Assembly: GCF_030247185.1 (NCBI RefSeq)
Contig: NC_080572.1
Location: forward strand, 231,943,336 to 232,007,335
Source of the DNA: Malaya genurostris
Taxonomy: Eukaryota > Arthropoda > Insecta > Diptera > Culicidae
Length of the DNA stretch: 64,000 bases
Direction of reading: 5' to 3'
Made by a program: the position numbers and the translations under genes. Of the stretch, positions 32,230 to 44,580 are shown one piece after another (the stretch's first letter is position 1; each line of letters begins with the position of its first letter). Under the pieces are notes generated by a model. It searched no databases. It had not been told where the DNA came from and saw nothing but the letters and a program-made list of their open reading frames with translations.

Positions 32230-32427
32230 AGAATCGATAGAACGATCAATATAATTTCAGGTTTGAAGATGATTTCATGCAAATGTTAGGCTCCGCTTTA
32301 GATACCCCATGCGCAAGATCCAATTTTGGCACACTCTCTTTAACATATCGGTCATATTCATGATTAAATTATAGATCAAACTGAACAAGTTTGACAATGA
32401 CACAAGACACGATCTTCGCGTGATCTG
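32230..32427. mobile_element. Internally deleted mariner (MITE), same family as the relic at 1-1745
   Basis: GTTTGAAGATGATTTCATGC and the following bases are the reverse complement of the element's 3' coding end (1680-1745), with the stretch TTTTGGCACACTCTC included. CAAGTTTGACAATGACACAA and beyond match the reverse complement of bases 1-65. The interior transposase is gone, leaving about 200 bp. Confidence 0.75.
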
Positions 32428-32990
32428 TCAAAAACAGTGTTGCCAAAAAGATACCAGCAAAAAACATCCTTAACGAAAAGAAAGTCGAAATATTTGCATT
32501 CATCTTTTTTTATAGTTTTAAAACTAGCCAATCGCCTAGAGAGGATTTTGCTGGTGTAGATTTTCAGTAATTCCTACGGAATTCATAAAAAAATCCGCTG
32601 TCAATATATTTTAGTATTGTCGCTATTGTATGTAAAACTTTACATTGTATGTGCAGTTAATTATTGATTAATTAACATTTATTCAAGAAGTTTGGGCGAT
32701 GTTAAGTCCGAATTCCGATTATTTCGCTATCAGGTTACATTGCTGAGAGTTGAGCACTGCTTACTGTTCTAGGATTACGCCGATCGTCACGTTGTTTCAG
32801 CAATAATCGCCTTTGAAATTAGTTTTCCACAGTCTCCTTTCAAAGTAAGTTTGCAGATTCACATATGCGTGTGTATAAGAATAAAGTATAATAACAAATC
32901 AAGCAGGACTTCCCAGTTTTTCCGTAAAAGCACAAATGAATGTTCCGAATCATATCCCATGTTTAATTTCTCACGTCATCATGCTCATTA
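32428..32990. other. Unclassified DNA
   Basis: No recognisable feature. Confidence 0.3.
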
Positions 32991-34260
32991 ATTGTAACTA
33001 ATCGACGGTGGCGCTTACGAGATGCCTTCAAAAAAGAAATTAGACAAGAGGCGACGCGTTTAAAATGCAATAATTCAGGCGCCACGAAGTTCGCAATAAA
33101 TATTTTTCGCTGTCGTCGTCGTCGCCGTTGTCATCATCGCTTGAAACACCAGACGTTAAATATGTTCATCCGCCCTATTCTGCAAGGAAAAAAAGCAACG
33201 CAGACCAAATTGCATCGGCTTCGAAGGCGACAGCATGTAGAATTTTGTTTGGAAGCCCGAACGACAGAAAAAAATGAGAATTCTTCGGATGGAGTTTCCC
33301 AAAGAGGTTAGATTTTTGTCAGATATATTAGAACATGCCACAGTGGTGCGTAGCATAAATTCAAAGACAAACGGAAAGGGATGAAGAACGAAATCTCCGC
33401 GGACACGAACAACTTTATGAGTTATCTAACGATCGGGCAAGGGAGGATCGACCTCTTTTGATGTTTTTTTTTTGTATATTCCTTCTTCGCAATGAGATCG
33501 TTGGAAAGACTAAGGGGGAGGTTTCTGACTGGTGCCAATCAGATCCTGATCCTGATTTTTCAATATTACCAAATGTAAATTGATCAAGTACTGTACAACA
33601 TTTGCTCAAGAATTGAATTTTTCATCATTCCTCAATATTCTATCACTCGCGACTTTACCTGGATAATCGGTCGGCATCATCACAGGTCTTGTTATCACAA
33701 ATTCCCCGTTGCGTTGACATCCACGCAAATGCACCTGAGATAGGAATCATCAAACCGTTCAAATTTGTATCCTGATACAAATTCCCTACCGTCCGGTTCC
33801 CATGGGAACAAAGAGCTCATGCTGCGTTGCTAGATCGAGATTGTCCTTTGGTCCCAAATCGAGATCCGATCGTGGCCAATGCTGCCGATTGTCGCCACTG
33901 GGTTGCCCCGGTCGGTGCAGGTGAGAAAAGACTGCCGTCTTCGTATCGGGGCAGGACCGGAGCAGTGAAGACCGAGAACGGATCCCTAGGCCGAGTAAAC
34001 GGATTTATTGCGCTTTGAGAGTTGGTTATTTACGGTAAATTGTAACTCCCTGCCGTCGAACGCCTTCGGGCTTTGTTTGTGGGTTGGCCACGAGCGATGT
34101 CTCGTTGTAATGAGATAGTTTGGTGGGAGTGCAAACATTCGAAATGTAATACATCATGCATAGTGAGGCAGGCAATAAAGACGTTTTATTGCTGGGAAAA
34201 TATCACTGACGGACAAGGAATGTTTACAATGAACCCACGTGGCTCTGACATTTGAAACTT
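32991..34260. other. GC-richer unique-looking island
   Basis: It includes a TCGTCGTCGTCG run near 33113 and several stretches with balanced composition, but no domain-bearing frame. The frame at 33827-34018 has no recognisable motif. Candidate regulatory DNA. Confidence 0.3.
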
Positions 34261-36030
34261 TCAGTTTTTTTAGGATTCAGTTTATTTAACAATTGAAACT
34301 TCGTCCCAACACAGTGCTTCAATTTATGTCATTAGATCTGAATATGTTGTGTGTGTATACAAAGCGTTCAGTTGAGCGGCAATAAATAACACTTTTGTTT
34401 AAGCCTTTTGATCACTCGGTTATTCTACGATGTGGTTTGGGTGGTAAGGATATTTTGAATAAACACAACACAGTGAAATAAATGCTTTAAAACTTATGGC
34501 GTATTTATAGACAAAGGATCTATGCAAGCAAGGACATTTCAACAAAAGTTTGTTTGTGTATTTTAAAAATTTCATTTGTGAGTTTTAAACCATGGCAATT
34601 TTGATTATTTGTTTTAATATTTTCGGTGAGCATACTTTAACTGAATTTCTCGAAACATAATATAATGAGAATAGGAAATATAGGGTAGCCTTTTCCTTGA
34701 CCATCTTCGTTCTTCAAGTCGTATATCAAAACCAATTGTCTGCTAGTTCCAAGCAATGGATTCATATAAAAAATAAGATAACTGACAGATTACTGTTCCA
34801 AATCAAAATTAATCGGTGATCTAAGATCACTGCTGCACGGGCAAAATTTCAATTCTAAAAATAAACAAAACGAGTCGTGATTTGGGTAAAAGAGTGCATT
34901 TTTAAATTATGATTATACACCATGGTTTAAAAGTTCTCGGATCGTGAAACATCTGGACTAATTTCGCTGAAATTTAAGCACCTCACATCGATGGGTATAA
35001 CTTCAGGCGTATTTCTGCTACCATGGCGATTTTTACTACATAAATTCATAAATTCAAAACATAAAGAATTCAAATATAAATTAAATGAAATGGTTTGATG
35101 AAAACATTTTCAGGCGATTCGTTCATTTTGGTTTTCTTTTTTCTTTATCTAATGTCTTGAATGCCTTTGAAAAGTAGATGAATCGTTTCGTTTTATAATT
35201 GAACACAACTTTGAAGAACGACAACGCTTAAAGTAACGTGCTCTCGACGTAGTTTTACGTTAATTACTCTGGGTTTAATTCCCTATTTCAGAACTTACTC
35301 AAACGAACTGCGTGAAAAACACATGTGAATCAAACCTCATGAAAATATTATTAAATATCACATATTATTGAAATCGTTCAAAATCTATTATTATAAATCG
35401 CGAAATGATTATTTATTTATTTCGAAAATTTGTTTCAAAAATTGTCTTATTCAACATATTTTGATGGGTAAATTAGCCAGTGTTGATATATCTACGAAAT
35501 ATACGTAGTTAAAAAAGGTCATCTTTCTGACTTTCATTAGATGGTGTTACAAATTTATAGTCGATTTTTAGTTTTCAGTTTACGCTAGCTCTCGGAATTT
35601 TATTATAACAAGAACAACGAAATTGAACGTATATGAATGCATTCAAATAAATTCATACAAAATGTATCGTTGATGTTTGCCAAATGAAAGTTGTAATCGT
35701 GCTTAGTCCGTTTATTATCTTTTATTATGTTAAATGTGTGTGTTTCTGTCAGGTGATGGATGAAAAAAAAAACACAATTTCTGAGTAAACATTTTATTTA
35801 ATTTTTGTTTTTAAATGCCTTCCCATCTATCCTATAAGCAATTCATCGCATGAATGCATTCCGCAAGTAACGCATTTTGTGATTAATTTTCATGGCAGAA
35901 GACTAATTGCTTATGTTTTGAATCCTGTTGATCATAAAATCACAAAGCATTTTTTAATCATGACAGCAGTGAAGGATTTCTTTCAGTGTGGCCAGTGTTA
36001 AGATGTCTGTTCGCGTACATAAAAAAACCT
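34261..36030. other. Unclassified AT-rich DNA
   Basis: No gene or repeat recognised. Confidence 0.3.
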
Positions 36031-36165
36031 CTTCTTAATCCACCTAGTGGTGTGATAATGCCTTTCTCTTGTTATTGACACAGTCTCATTAAAATCATTT
36101 TTTGATGTGGAACACATCTTTGTTTTCTATATAGGGGTGCAAATTAGAAATTCAAGGGTAAATAG

Positions 36166-38035
36166 GGTAAGGGCTCCCTATTTCATCTGAGCTCCTATTT
36201 CCATCTCATCCCTTCACCTCATTACTTTGAACATGAATAATGTCTTACAACATACCTGAACCAAACTGTGAAATGTTTAAAAATACATATTTGAGCTATA
36301 GTCACACTTTTCCATCGGAAGAAATGGTTTTAAATTCTTCGGTGATCGTTTTTTTTTTTCACTTAAAACCAACTCACTTTTCGATTTAGGACACATTTTC
36401 GTCTCAAGATTTACAGTTCGTCATGTTTCTGAATATCTACTAAAAGATTCGTCTCAAAACATGATCACTGTTTCGCACAATTACACTACTATTGAATGCT
36501 GGATGACTTCATAATTAGTAATGTTTACTTGCCACTTGTTTAAATAACGATCAAAAACTTCAAAAAGTACCCGACAAGCAATAAAAGTTTTCAAATATAT
36601 GAGATAAAAGTTTTTCACTTAGTTCACTTGTTGCCAGGTTTTCTCATAATGTTACAAAACAAAATAGTTTTTCTTCTTCAAATTATCATCAACAAATATT
36701 TTTTTGGTATCCGTGGCATTAGTTTAATTATATTATTGACATTTATATTTCAATAAAACTATTTCGGCTTCGAATATTACCAGAAAGAGCGTGTTAAATA
36801 CTAATGAAATAATCATTGTGGCAAATCTAGTAGCACTGGTTTCTTTCCGCTATATGAAGACAAACACGAGAAAAGGTCCTAAGTGCAAATGACAATTTCT
36901 CTTTGTTTACTTACTCTTTCGAGTATTACGGTCCAATCAGTAATCTTTCCATCTAACACTTCACATAGGATAATATCAAAAACCATCCACTTTCGATATG
37001 CACTGTAGAATTTTTTGGAAATTTTTGGAATTTTCCGTAATAATTGAAAGAGAAAGTAAACCAAGAGAAACTGTCATTTGCACTTGGAACCTTCTCTAAT
37101 GTTCATCGAGATATATCAACATAACGCTGTTAAATGTGTGTGTTTCATCGACTGTGCACAAAGATGCCAGTTATTTTCATAGAAAATGTGTATTGCTTTG
37201 CATAAAAACTCTATATCTGCTCTATCTGTTTTCACTACTAAAATGATGTTAAAAGATAATTCTTCATATCTGCATATCTGATTTCCATTCTGACATGCGA
37301 TTTGTCCGTTGATTAATAAACTTTCAAATAATTACTGCAATCAAATACTAATAGATACTCAGAGAGAAAAATCTTCTTCTCACTTTTTATGACCCTGTAC
37401 AAATCTGTATTACATTTAGGAAATCTGTATAAAATCTGTACTCTGATTTAAATCAGTATTCGAACGTAAAAATCTATACAATACAGATAAATCTGTATAA
37501 ATGGCATCTCTGGCTTTGAATTTTGTTTTTAGAAGGGCTAATGCCTAAATAAAAAAAAATCCTTTTTTGTTTTGTTGTTAAGTTTACGAAATTAACTGCA
37601 CAGTAAAAGTTTAAATTTAAAATGAAAACGACCCAAAAATTTATAAACGGCGAAATGATTTACTGGTTTTAAAAATATCGTGTGTTGTCTTATAGATATT
37701 TGGCATTAGGCCATTTTCTTGAAAAATTCGGACATTTTGAGCCCGAGAGTGTAATAGTGCAATGTTTTGTTTTGATTGCTGTCGCCAGTAAAGTAATTAC
37801 TAATCAATAGAATGAATAAAGGACCAACGATAGGATGAATAAAAATCCTTTGAGATGGAAGTAGAAGCAGAGTAATGAACATATCAGAAATGTTTTTAAC
37901 TGATTTTTTTGAACATTATTTTAATTTACAAGGAATGTGAATCAATTCTCCATGTGGAGCAAGACGAATTAAGCAGAAATATGAAAAAATCATAGTGATT
38001 TTAGTGGCTAAATCAGGTTTTCAAGGTAACGTTTG
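36166..38035. mobile_element. 2 kb TA-flanked TIR element, copy 1 (right end lost)
   Basis: It begins after TA with GGGTAAGGGCTCCCTATTTC and matches the element at 44581-47020 over its length in collinear blocks. Shared blocks include CCTGAACCAAACTGTGAAAT, GTGTTAAATACTAATGAAAT and TATATCTGCTCTATCTG, and the last shared block is TTAGTGGCTAAATC near 38005. The terminal inverted repeat seen at the right end of copy 2 is missing here. It has its own nested MITE at 36873-37093. No coding capacity. Confidence 0.75.
36873..37093. mobile_element. 221-bp MITE nested in the 2 kb element
   Basis: The left end AAGGTCCTAAGTGCAAATGA and the right end, in reverse complement AAGGTTCCAAGTGCAAATGA, form an imperfect terminal inverted repeat continuing about 45 bp. 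It is absent at the corresponding place in the related element near 45.3 kb. Confidence 0.7.
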
Positions 38036-38925
38036 AATGTCCATAGGGATGTATTATCATTGAAATATTGATTAATAGCTAGCAGTGTCCTATTTTGTCT
38101 GCTAAAAATCTCTGGCATACCGGATTTCCCTAACGTAGACGACGATTTTGAAAGAGTAAGCGTCGTTTTTATGTCGTTTTCGCCTGAAAAACTTGCTACT
38201 AACCCAGGATAAATTTTGAGTGCCTAAGATTAATTTCTAATTTATATAGGATGAACTCGATTAATAATGAGAAAAAGTTTATCGCTTCATTCGAAATCGC
38301 AGAATGGTAGTAATAGTAGAGAAATCATAACGCTATAAAAATAACTGCGTACACACCGAACTTGAACACAGGCTTAGCGAAGAGAAGCCTAAATATCGAA
38401 ATCCGTGTCTCAAGTATGTACAAAGATATAATTGCATACATTTGGGATATTGATGTAATCTCGTCGGCTACAAAAAAATACAAACATAGTATACATATTC
38501 TGGGAGCGCGTGTTCGGTGTTGGTTCCTAATAAAGAACAATCTAAGCAGACTCTCGAGCAATTGCGGATACAGAAATGTGACGATTGATTGAACTGTTTG
38601 ATTGAAAATGTCGATCATTAGAAATTTTGGCTGCCTTGTTCCACATCAATAACTCGAACAACCCCATGAGGCTGATCCTTGTAGTTTTTTTTCACTCAAG
38701 ACTTACTTTTTGCCTTACCCACCTCTAATTAATACACAACATGCGGCATTTCTCCTGAAAAATATAAATTTTTGTTGAAAATAATCCATTACGACAATCA
38801 TTGATTTTTCTCCGAACAAATGCAATGGTTTAATTAATGATGTTTCAAGTGTAAAAATATTTACAGTAACGGTTAGTTACTTCCTGTTCATTTTATCTTT
38901 ATTAAAAGAAAAGTGCGGCATTTCA
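38036..38925. other. Unclassified AT-rich DNA
   Basis: The overlapping frames at 38325-38618 (minus) and 38362-38592 (+) show no recognised family. Confidence 0.3.
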
Positions 38926-39399
38926 CGCACTTCAACCTGTATTTCTAATTTTGGCCTACATCAAGTAAACTCCGTAAAAAATCAACAAAACGCATATTTA
39001 GACCTTCTTTTCACAAATTGCACAGAAGACTTTTGTATGGATGCATCAAACCTGCCAGTATGGAAAAATGAAGCATTTCACACCGCAATTGAATATTCAT
39101 TATTTACACACAATGCATCCCTTCCCTACGACTTGGAATATGAGGAAGTGCCGGAATACAATAAAATTGACTTTGAAGAAGTCAAGTGTAGACTAAGTAT
39201 AATAAATTGGCGGAACATACTGAGTACAGAAGGAAATGTCGACATCGAAGTAAACAAATTCTATCACATTATAAACAAAATATTAGCCGAAACTTTGCCC
39301 ATGAAAAGAAGAAGAAGAAATCATAACAGCAAATTACCTGTATGGTTCAATTCACAACTAACCCGAGTAAAGTCTAACATCAAAATTATAACAAATTGA
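38926..39399 (+). pseudogene. Endonuclease/linker fragment of a CR1/L2-type non-LTR element
   Basis: Reading before the first methionine, AYLDLLFTNCTEDF (38992 on) is the C-terminal endonuclease block, followed by FHTAIEYSL, NKIDFEEVKCRLSIINWRNI, VNKFYHIINKILAETLP and KLPVWFNSQLTRVKS, the linker seen before the reverse transcriptase in these elements. It stops at 39399 with no RT downstream. Truncated on both sides. Confidence 0.65.
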
Positions 39400-42300
39400 T
39401 ATTTGATTATGATAGCAACATCAGATTGAAATCCTAATGATATCGACTCATCAAATTTTCAATTAATATCACGTTGTGTTATCATTTTGCTGTTTAAAGG
39501 CAAAAGTTTTGTGAAACTCAAAAAATGAAAATAATAATATCAACAACTTAGTGAATACATTAAAATTGAGCAAATTACAAATGGCAGCACAAACATATAA
39601 AGTTAAGTTTCAATGGAGGAATTATTTCTTCAATTCTTTGTTGCCGTTTACAAAAATGCTTTGACATCCTGCCGAGATCCTGCAGTTGACCGCAACCATA
39701 ACCGCGAAGAAACGATTGTTTTAACATTTTTTCAACTTTCACGCAAATAATGCTCTATCTTTTTAACCACGAGAATATTAGTATCCAACCACACGTCTGT
39801 GAGGCATTAGATAAATTGGCGATCATCGGTACCACGTTTGTCTGAAGCAGGTCAATCTGAATAGTGGCTTTGGCATCCCCATCTCGCTGATGGTCTGCCG
39901 TAGAAGGAGCTTATTTCAGAATTTGATACGAGAAATATATTTGAGGTCATCTATTTACTTCTAGATACGTTAAGCATCCGATCCTGTAACAATTTTTGCG
40001 TTCATTTTTAAAAAAATGTTTCGATATTTGTAATCATACGACGTCGCGAAGTTCATTCCACAGTTTTTAGACCATTATTCTCAGTGCATCAAGAAATCGG
40101 GGACCTGGATGACGAATATAATCTACTCGCCAAATCCGTTCTGAAAATGTCCATAACTTTATATCCAGCAGTATGGAAAAAATCATTGTTTACGAAGTTC
40201 GAACATCGAACATTGATGGTCTCAGATTTCAGAACCTAGAGCTAATTCTTAATAATACTTTAGTGGCTTAGAGGAGCCACCTAGAAAATATATGTTTAAT
40301 TTGTATATTCCTAAGTAGTCCACAAACTGTGTCGAAGAACCTCTTCAAAACAATTCTTATTCCTAGTTATAAATGCTTAGAACTTCATATTCTCACTAAC
40401 GCTAGATGCTATGAGAAGTATTTTATCAATCATCTAATAGATCTTGAAACTTTAATACACTTTTCTAAAGAACCCGACTAACTAAATCTTCATAATTTTG
40501 AGTCACAGGACTAATTCTGCATCAAATGATCGTAAATCATAAGTCTACCCAAGAACTGAAGAGATTCTGGTTCTATCTGTGGTCAGAAGCGAGATAATCG
40601 TTCATTGTCCCAATTAGCCGAAAAAGCAAATGATCTGGGATACCTTATTGCCGGATTCCTAATTCACGTTCCCTGTGTTGTAAAAGATTTCACTGTCGGT
40701 TCGGTTCGGTCTTCAGAGCCTCTAAATTCGTATTTCAAAATGATTACATGTGCGAGTTATATGCGATCAAGTAGATAACTCAATTTGATGGTATAATGTT
40801 TGAATGCTACAGCTTTGGATATGAGAAGGACAAAGAGAACATTTTTATACTGTACTCAAATAGCCACACTGCTATTCACGGTGGATGCGGGATGGAAGCG
40901 ACGCAACGAGTGTGCACTGACAGAAATTACCTGCATACAACTTTGTGAAACAACACTACTTGTCATATAACCGAACATTTTCCATCTCCTGATAGCTAGC
41001 GCTTACAGTCCATAGCAATCGCCAAAAGTTCACATTCCAAATCACCTAAGTTCGAAACCGGATGGATTCCCTCCGCGGTAGTGTGGAGATTGCATAAAAT
41101 CTTTTTTCTTGCTTGCGAGTAGTATCGCCTAAATGTATACTATCCCGGACCTTTTTTGGCTGTTCTATTTTTAGATTATGCTCGTGACGTGTCATTTCGA
41201 GAAAATCTACATCATATTAAGTTTTCAATGTGCTTTCACTGAGAGCAAAACTAGTTTCCAGTTTGATGTCACACAGCATTTTTTTTGCTTTCAATTTTGA
41301 TCTTTTAACCGTTAAAACGACCAAAACGATGGCAAATTAAGTAATCGATATATACGAACAGCACAACATCAAATTGAGTTTTCTTTTTAATCTCACACTC
41401 TACTCGGGAAAACATTTGAAAAATAGAAAACAAATATATTTTGTTGAAAATAACAAATATTTTACTTGTGTGTTTCTATCAATGTCTGGACAAACAGTTT
41501 CAGAGTAAATTCAATTTGGAAAATCAGTTTTAACTCTTGTAGCGCTTTAAATTTGTAAACTTTTTAGCTGGAATAAATAAACTAAAATGTAGCTATTCCA
41601 ACTAACGCTTTTGTTTGTAATAATCTTACATTTTTGGTTGCTTTAAGAATAAAATGATTTCTTTCAAACTAATTTGAAAGGTAATTTTTGATTATAATCA
41701 TTTTCAAATTATTTATTGAACCCTTTTGTCGAGAGATGATCGAATGACTCACATACCACAATCAAGCCATGGTATTTTAGAGAGCGGGTCATTTCGTCGA
41801 AAGGGTAATTTCGTTTACATCACATAATGAATTAGAAAACTGCAAACTCTGGTTATTCATCAAAACTATCTATTTGTTTTATGTCTCATGGATAATTGCT
41901 CTGGCGTATAACAAATAAAACTAAAACGGTTCATTTAAACAGTAGTTGTATCATAACCCAAATAAGATCCTAGACAAAATAAACCAAATAGCAGGATTAA
42001 ATCAACATAGACATTGCCGATAACATCAACTCATCTTTGGTTGACATGCAATGAATAATTAGTTTATTTCCACAATAAAGTCTTTCGGAGCAGATTTTTT
42101 TTTCATTTGACATGACCAAAATTTCTATTCAAATCAAACAGAGATCATTGTTGATGTTGAAGGGAGAAATTAGTTCAAAGCTAGAAATCATAAATCGAAT
42201 TTATGTTACAATATTTTTATTTTTTTCATTTTTATGAAGATGAAAAACATTTTAGAAAACTAAAATAATTTCAAACCAACGTGGCTTATATCAATGTTGG

Positions 42301-42580
42301 TATACAAATACTTCCCAGTACAATCCTATATAAGCGAATGCTCAGGTTAGGGTCTGTGTATCTGAACTATTTTCATTATCTGGAAGTTCGAGAGTCTGGA
42401 AGAAAGCTGACACACATAACCGGTAGCCTTCGGAACCAGCACGCGGCATTTTCTTTGTTCGATTCTCCGGTAATCTCACGCCTTCCCCGGTCGGTGTGGT
42501 ATCGAACAGAAGTTTATCTACAACGTAATACATTATGCTGGATTTTGCCTCCTCTCTATAACAAATATATTATTTTGGAA
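39400..42580. other. Long unclassified stretch, probably old repeat debris
   Basis: No frame with a recognised domain. Weakly coding-like words near 40700-40900 (YMCELYAIK, then FILYSNSHTAIHG) could be a decayed RNase H, but this is too weak to call. The 42281-42583 frame is unrecognised. Confidence 0.3.
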
Positions 42581-43900
42581 TAGTTTGTTAGATAACGACA
42601 CCCTCTCGTGCGTCTATTTTAATTCCTTCAACCGACTGACGAAGGACCCCAAGATTCACTAGCATCAGCAGCAGCAGCAACAGCAGCATCATTAAAGCCA
42701 TAACGCATCTTCTCTCAATCTCAATCTCCTCAACTCGCCCCGGTTATGGATATGGTTGCCGCGGTGGCTGTCTCGGCGGCATAACCTCAAAGCACTTTCT
42801 GGAGGTTTTAAGTGTTATTTTATGACGACAAACGACGACTTCTGTTGAATCTCAGCGAGGCGATCTGCGGTAGAGGTGACCAGAGTCGTTCTCGCGCGGC
42901 TCAACGCTTCACACAGACACAGGCTCTCCGGCGAAGAAAAGTGCCTGCTCCGGCTGATAACAGATTGAATTAATTTTCAATTTATTCCGGATAAGACTTT
43001 ATGGATGTTTTTTCTCCGCCTCATTAGGAGGAATTTGCCGAAAAAAGTGTTGTTCCCAGTGCAACGTGACGAGGTCAGTTGATTCGGAGGCTTTGTGCGG
43101 ATGATTATGGGAAATATCTGACATTTCTTGGCTGACCACCTTCACCCGGTTGGTTTTAGGCTTTTCGAACGCTGGGAAACCAGAAGTTCGAGCGGTTCAC
43201 ACATTCGATACGCAAGTAAGTAGCTGCAAGTATCTTGGAATTCCTGCGAATTACCATTTTCACATGAAGCTCACTGCTTCAAGTCTTTCAGCGTAATAAA
43301 TAGTGTAAGCTTTAAAACCTCATCTTTTGAAACATGACCTAAATTGACTCTCATAAAGAGGTTAATGATTTCCACTGTTTTTCGTGACGTGCTTTCCTCA
43401 ATATGCTAACGATTGGTCATTGTCAGTCATAGCTTTATCGCACCCGTCCACGTTAGTGACATGACACACGAGAGACAAAATGAGGATTGTGATGATTAGC
43501 ATGAAAGCGGCCACTTTAACAGTCCTCGTGGGTATCAATTCAGTCGCCCTGGGGTGGAACGCCCAAGGTAATATGTAACGAAGCGTTGAACGGCGATCTC
43601 GTAATCGCAGGGCGCACGAAGATCGAATGACCGTCTGCTTTCTATGCGTGTGTCCGCAATCGAGAAGTGAAGGCTTCACGAAAAGCAAAGACCCTACCGT
43701 TGTTAAATTATACAAATGTGTTAACAAGACATTTCGAGGTTTATAAATTACAAAAATAATACGAATCGGGCTGATCGGTTTTTGTTGGTGTTTTTCCACC
43801 TTCTCCCGTGCATTTCGTAGCTTGGAGACGATCGTTGGCGCCTGCTGTGGTATCTTCCTTCTCATTTGCGCGTTCCATCGATGGGTGTCTCAGCAAATTC
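42581..43900. other. GC-richer island, possible promoter/first-exon region
   Basis: It contains a CAGCAGCAGCAACAGCAGCA run near 42668 and little transposon sequence. Together with the candidate signal-peptide exon at 43480 it could be the 5' end of a long-intron gene. The 155-residue minus frame (43398-43865) has no recognised domain. Confidence 0.3.
43480..43567 (+). CDS. Candidate signal-peptide-coding first exon
   Basis: ATG in a good insect context (GACAAAATG) opens a 29-codon stretch, MRIVMISMKAATLTVLVGIN and onward. It has a basic N-terminus, a hydrophobic core and small residues before a plausible cleavage site (VALG), then a splice-donor-like AAG/GTAATA at 43567-43568; reading through the donor meets a stop within three codons. 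This is typical of first exons of secreted or membrane proteins in insects with long introns, but no following exon is identified, so it is a prediction only. Confidence 0.25.
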
Positions 43901-44580
43901 CGACAGAAATCAAAGAGTGGATTTTTTCGAGACTTGCTTCCAGTTCTCCTGAAAAATGACTGTAGCTGAAAGTATGTCAAAATATGATAAAAAATGAGCG
44001 TTGAAAACAGGTTTACGGTAATAACTTTCATAATTGAATAATTACACACTTGGAAAAGTTGACAGTTTTTTAGATGCACAAGGAGCGTCGCGATTCACTT
44101 GCATTTACAATTCAAAGGATGTGGAAATAAATCAGATCATCAACTTTACAGTTAAGGAGCAAGACTCTTTGCAAGCGTATGAGTAATGTCAACAAAGTGT
44201 ACGTAAAAACAAATTCCGGCGCTTCTTTTCCTGATTTTACTCAATAAATCTTCCATATGGTTGAGAAATACTGCTTAAAATTGCAATTCAGGAAAAGCGA
44301 AAATCTTAGTCTAAAACTCTTCCGTTTTCCTTAAAACTGCTCGAGAAAAATTATTTCAGTTTCAGCTTACTTCCACTGACACATTTGATTAGCAACAAAC
44401 ACATTCCAATATGGATTTCCTCTTGCAGAAATTATTGCGATATAAAGATTTACGTACCTCCTGTAAGTAAACCCGCAAAATAGGAACCTTTAATTTAACA
44501 CGCGAAAGCAATGGATATGGAATGTTATCGTAAAACTTTTTATTTTTCCGGCAAACTGCTTTTGTAACAGAAAATATCTA
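43901..44580. other. Unclassified AT-rich DNA
   Basis: No recognisable feature. Confidence 0.3.

Noticed and set aside
40680..40920. Possible RNase H-like words (CELYAIK, YSNSHTAIHG) of an R1/I-type element
   Set aside because: Too short and degenerate, with stops between; no reverse transcriptase motif found around it.
43398..43865. 155-codon minus-strand frame
   Set aside because: No recognisable domain; overlaps the better-motivated + strand leader exon, itself uncertain.
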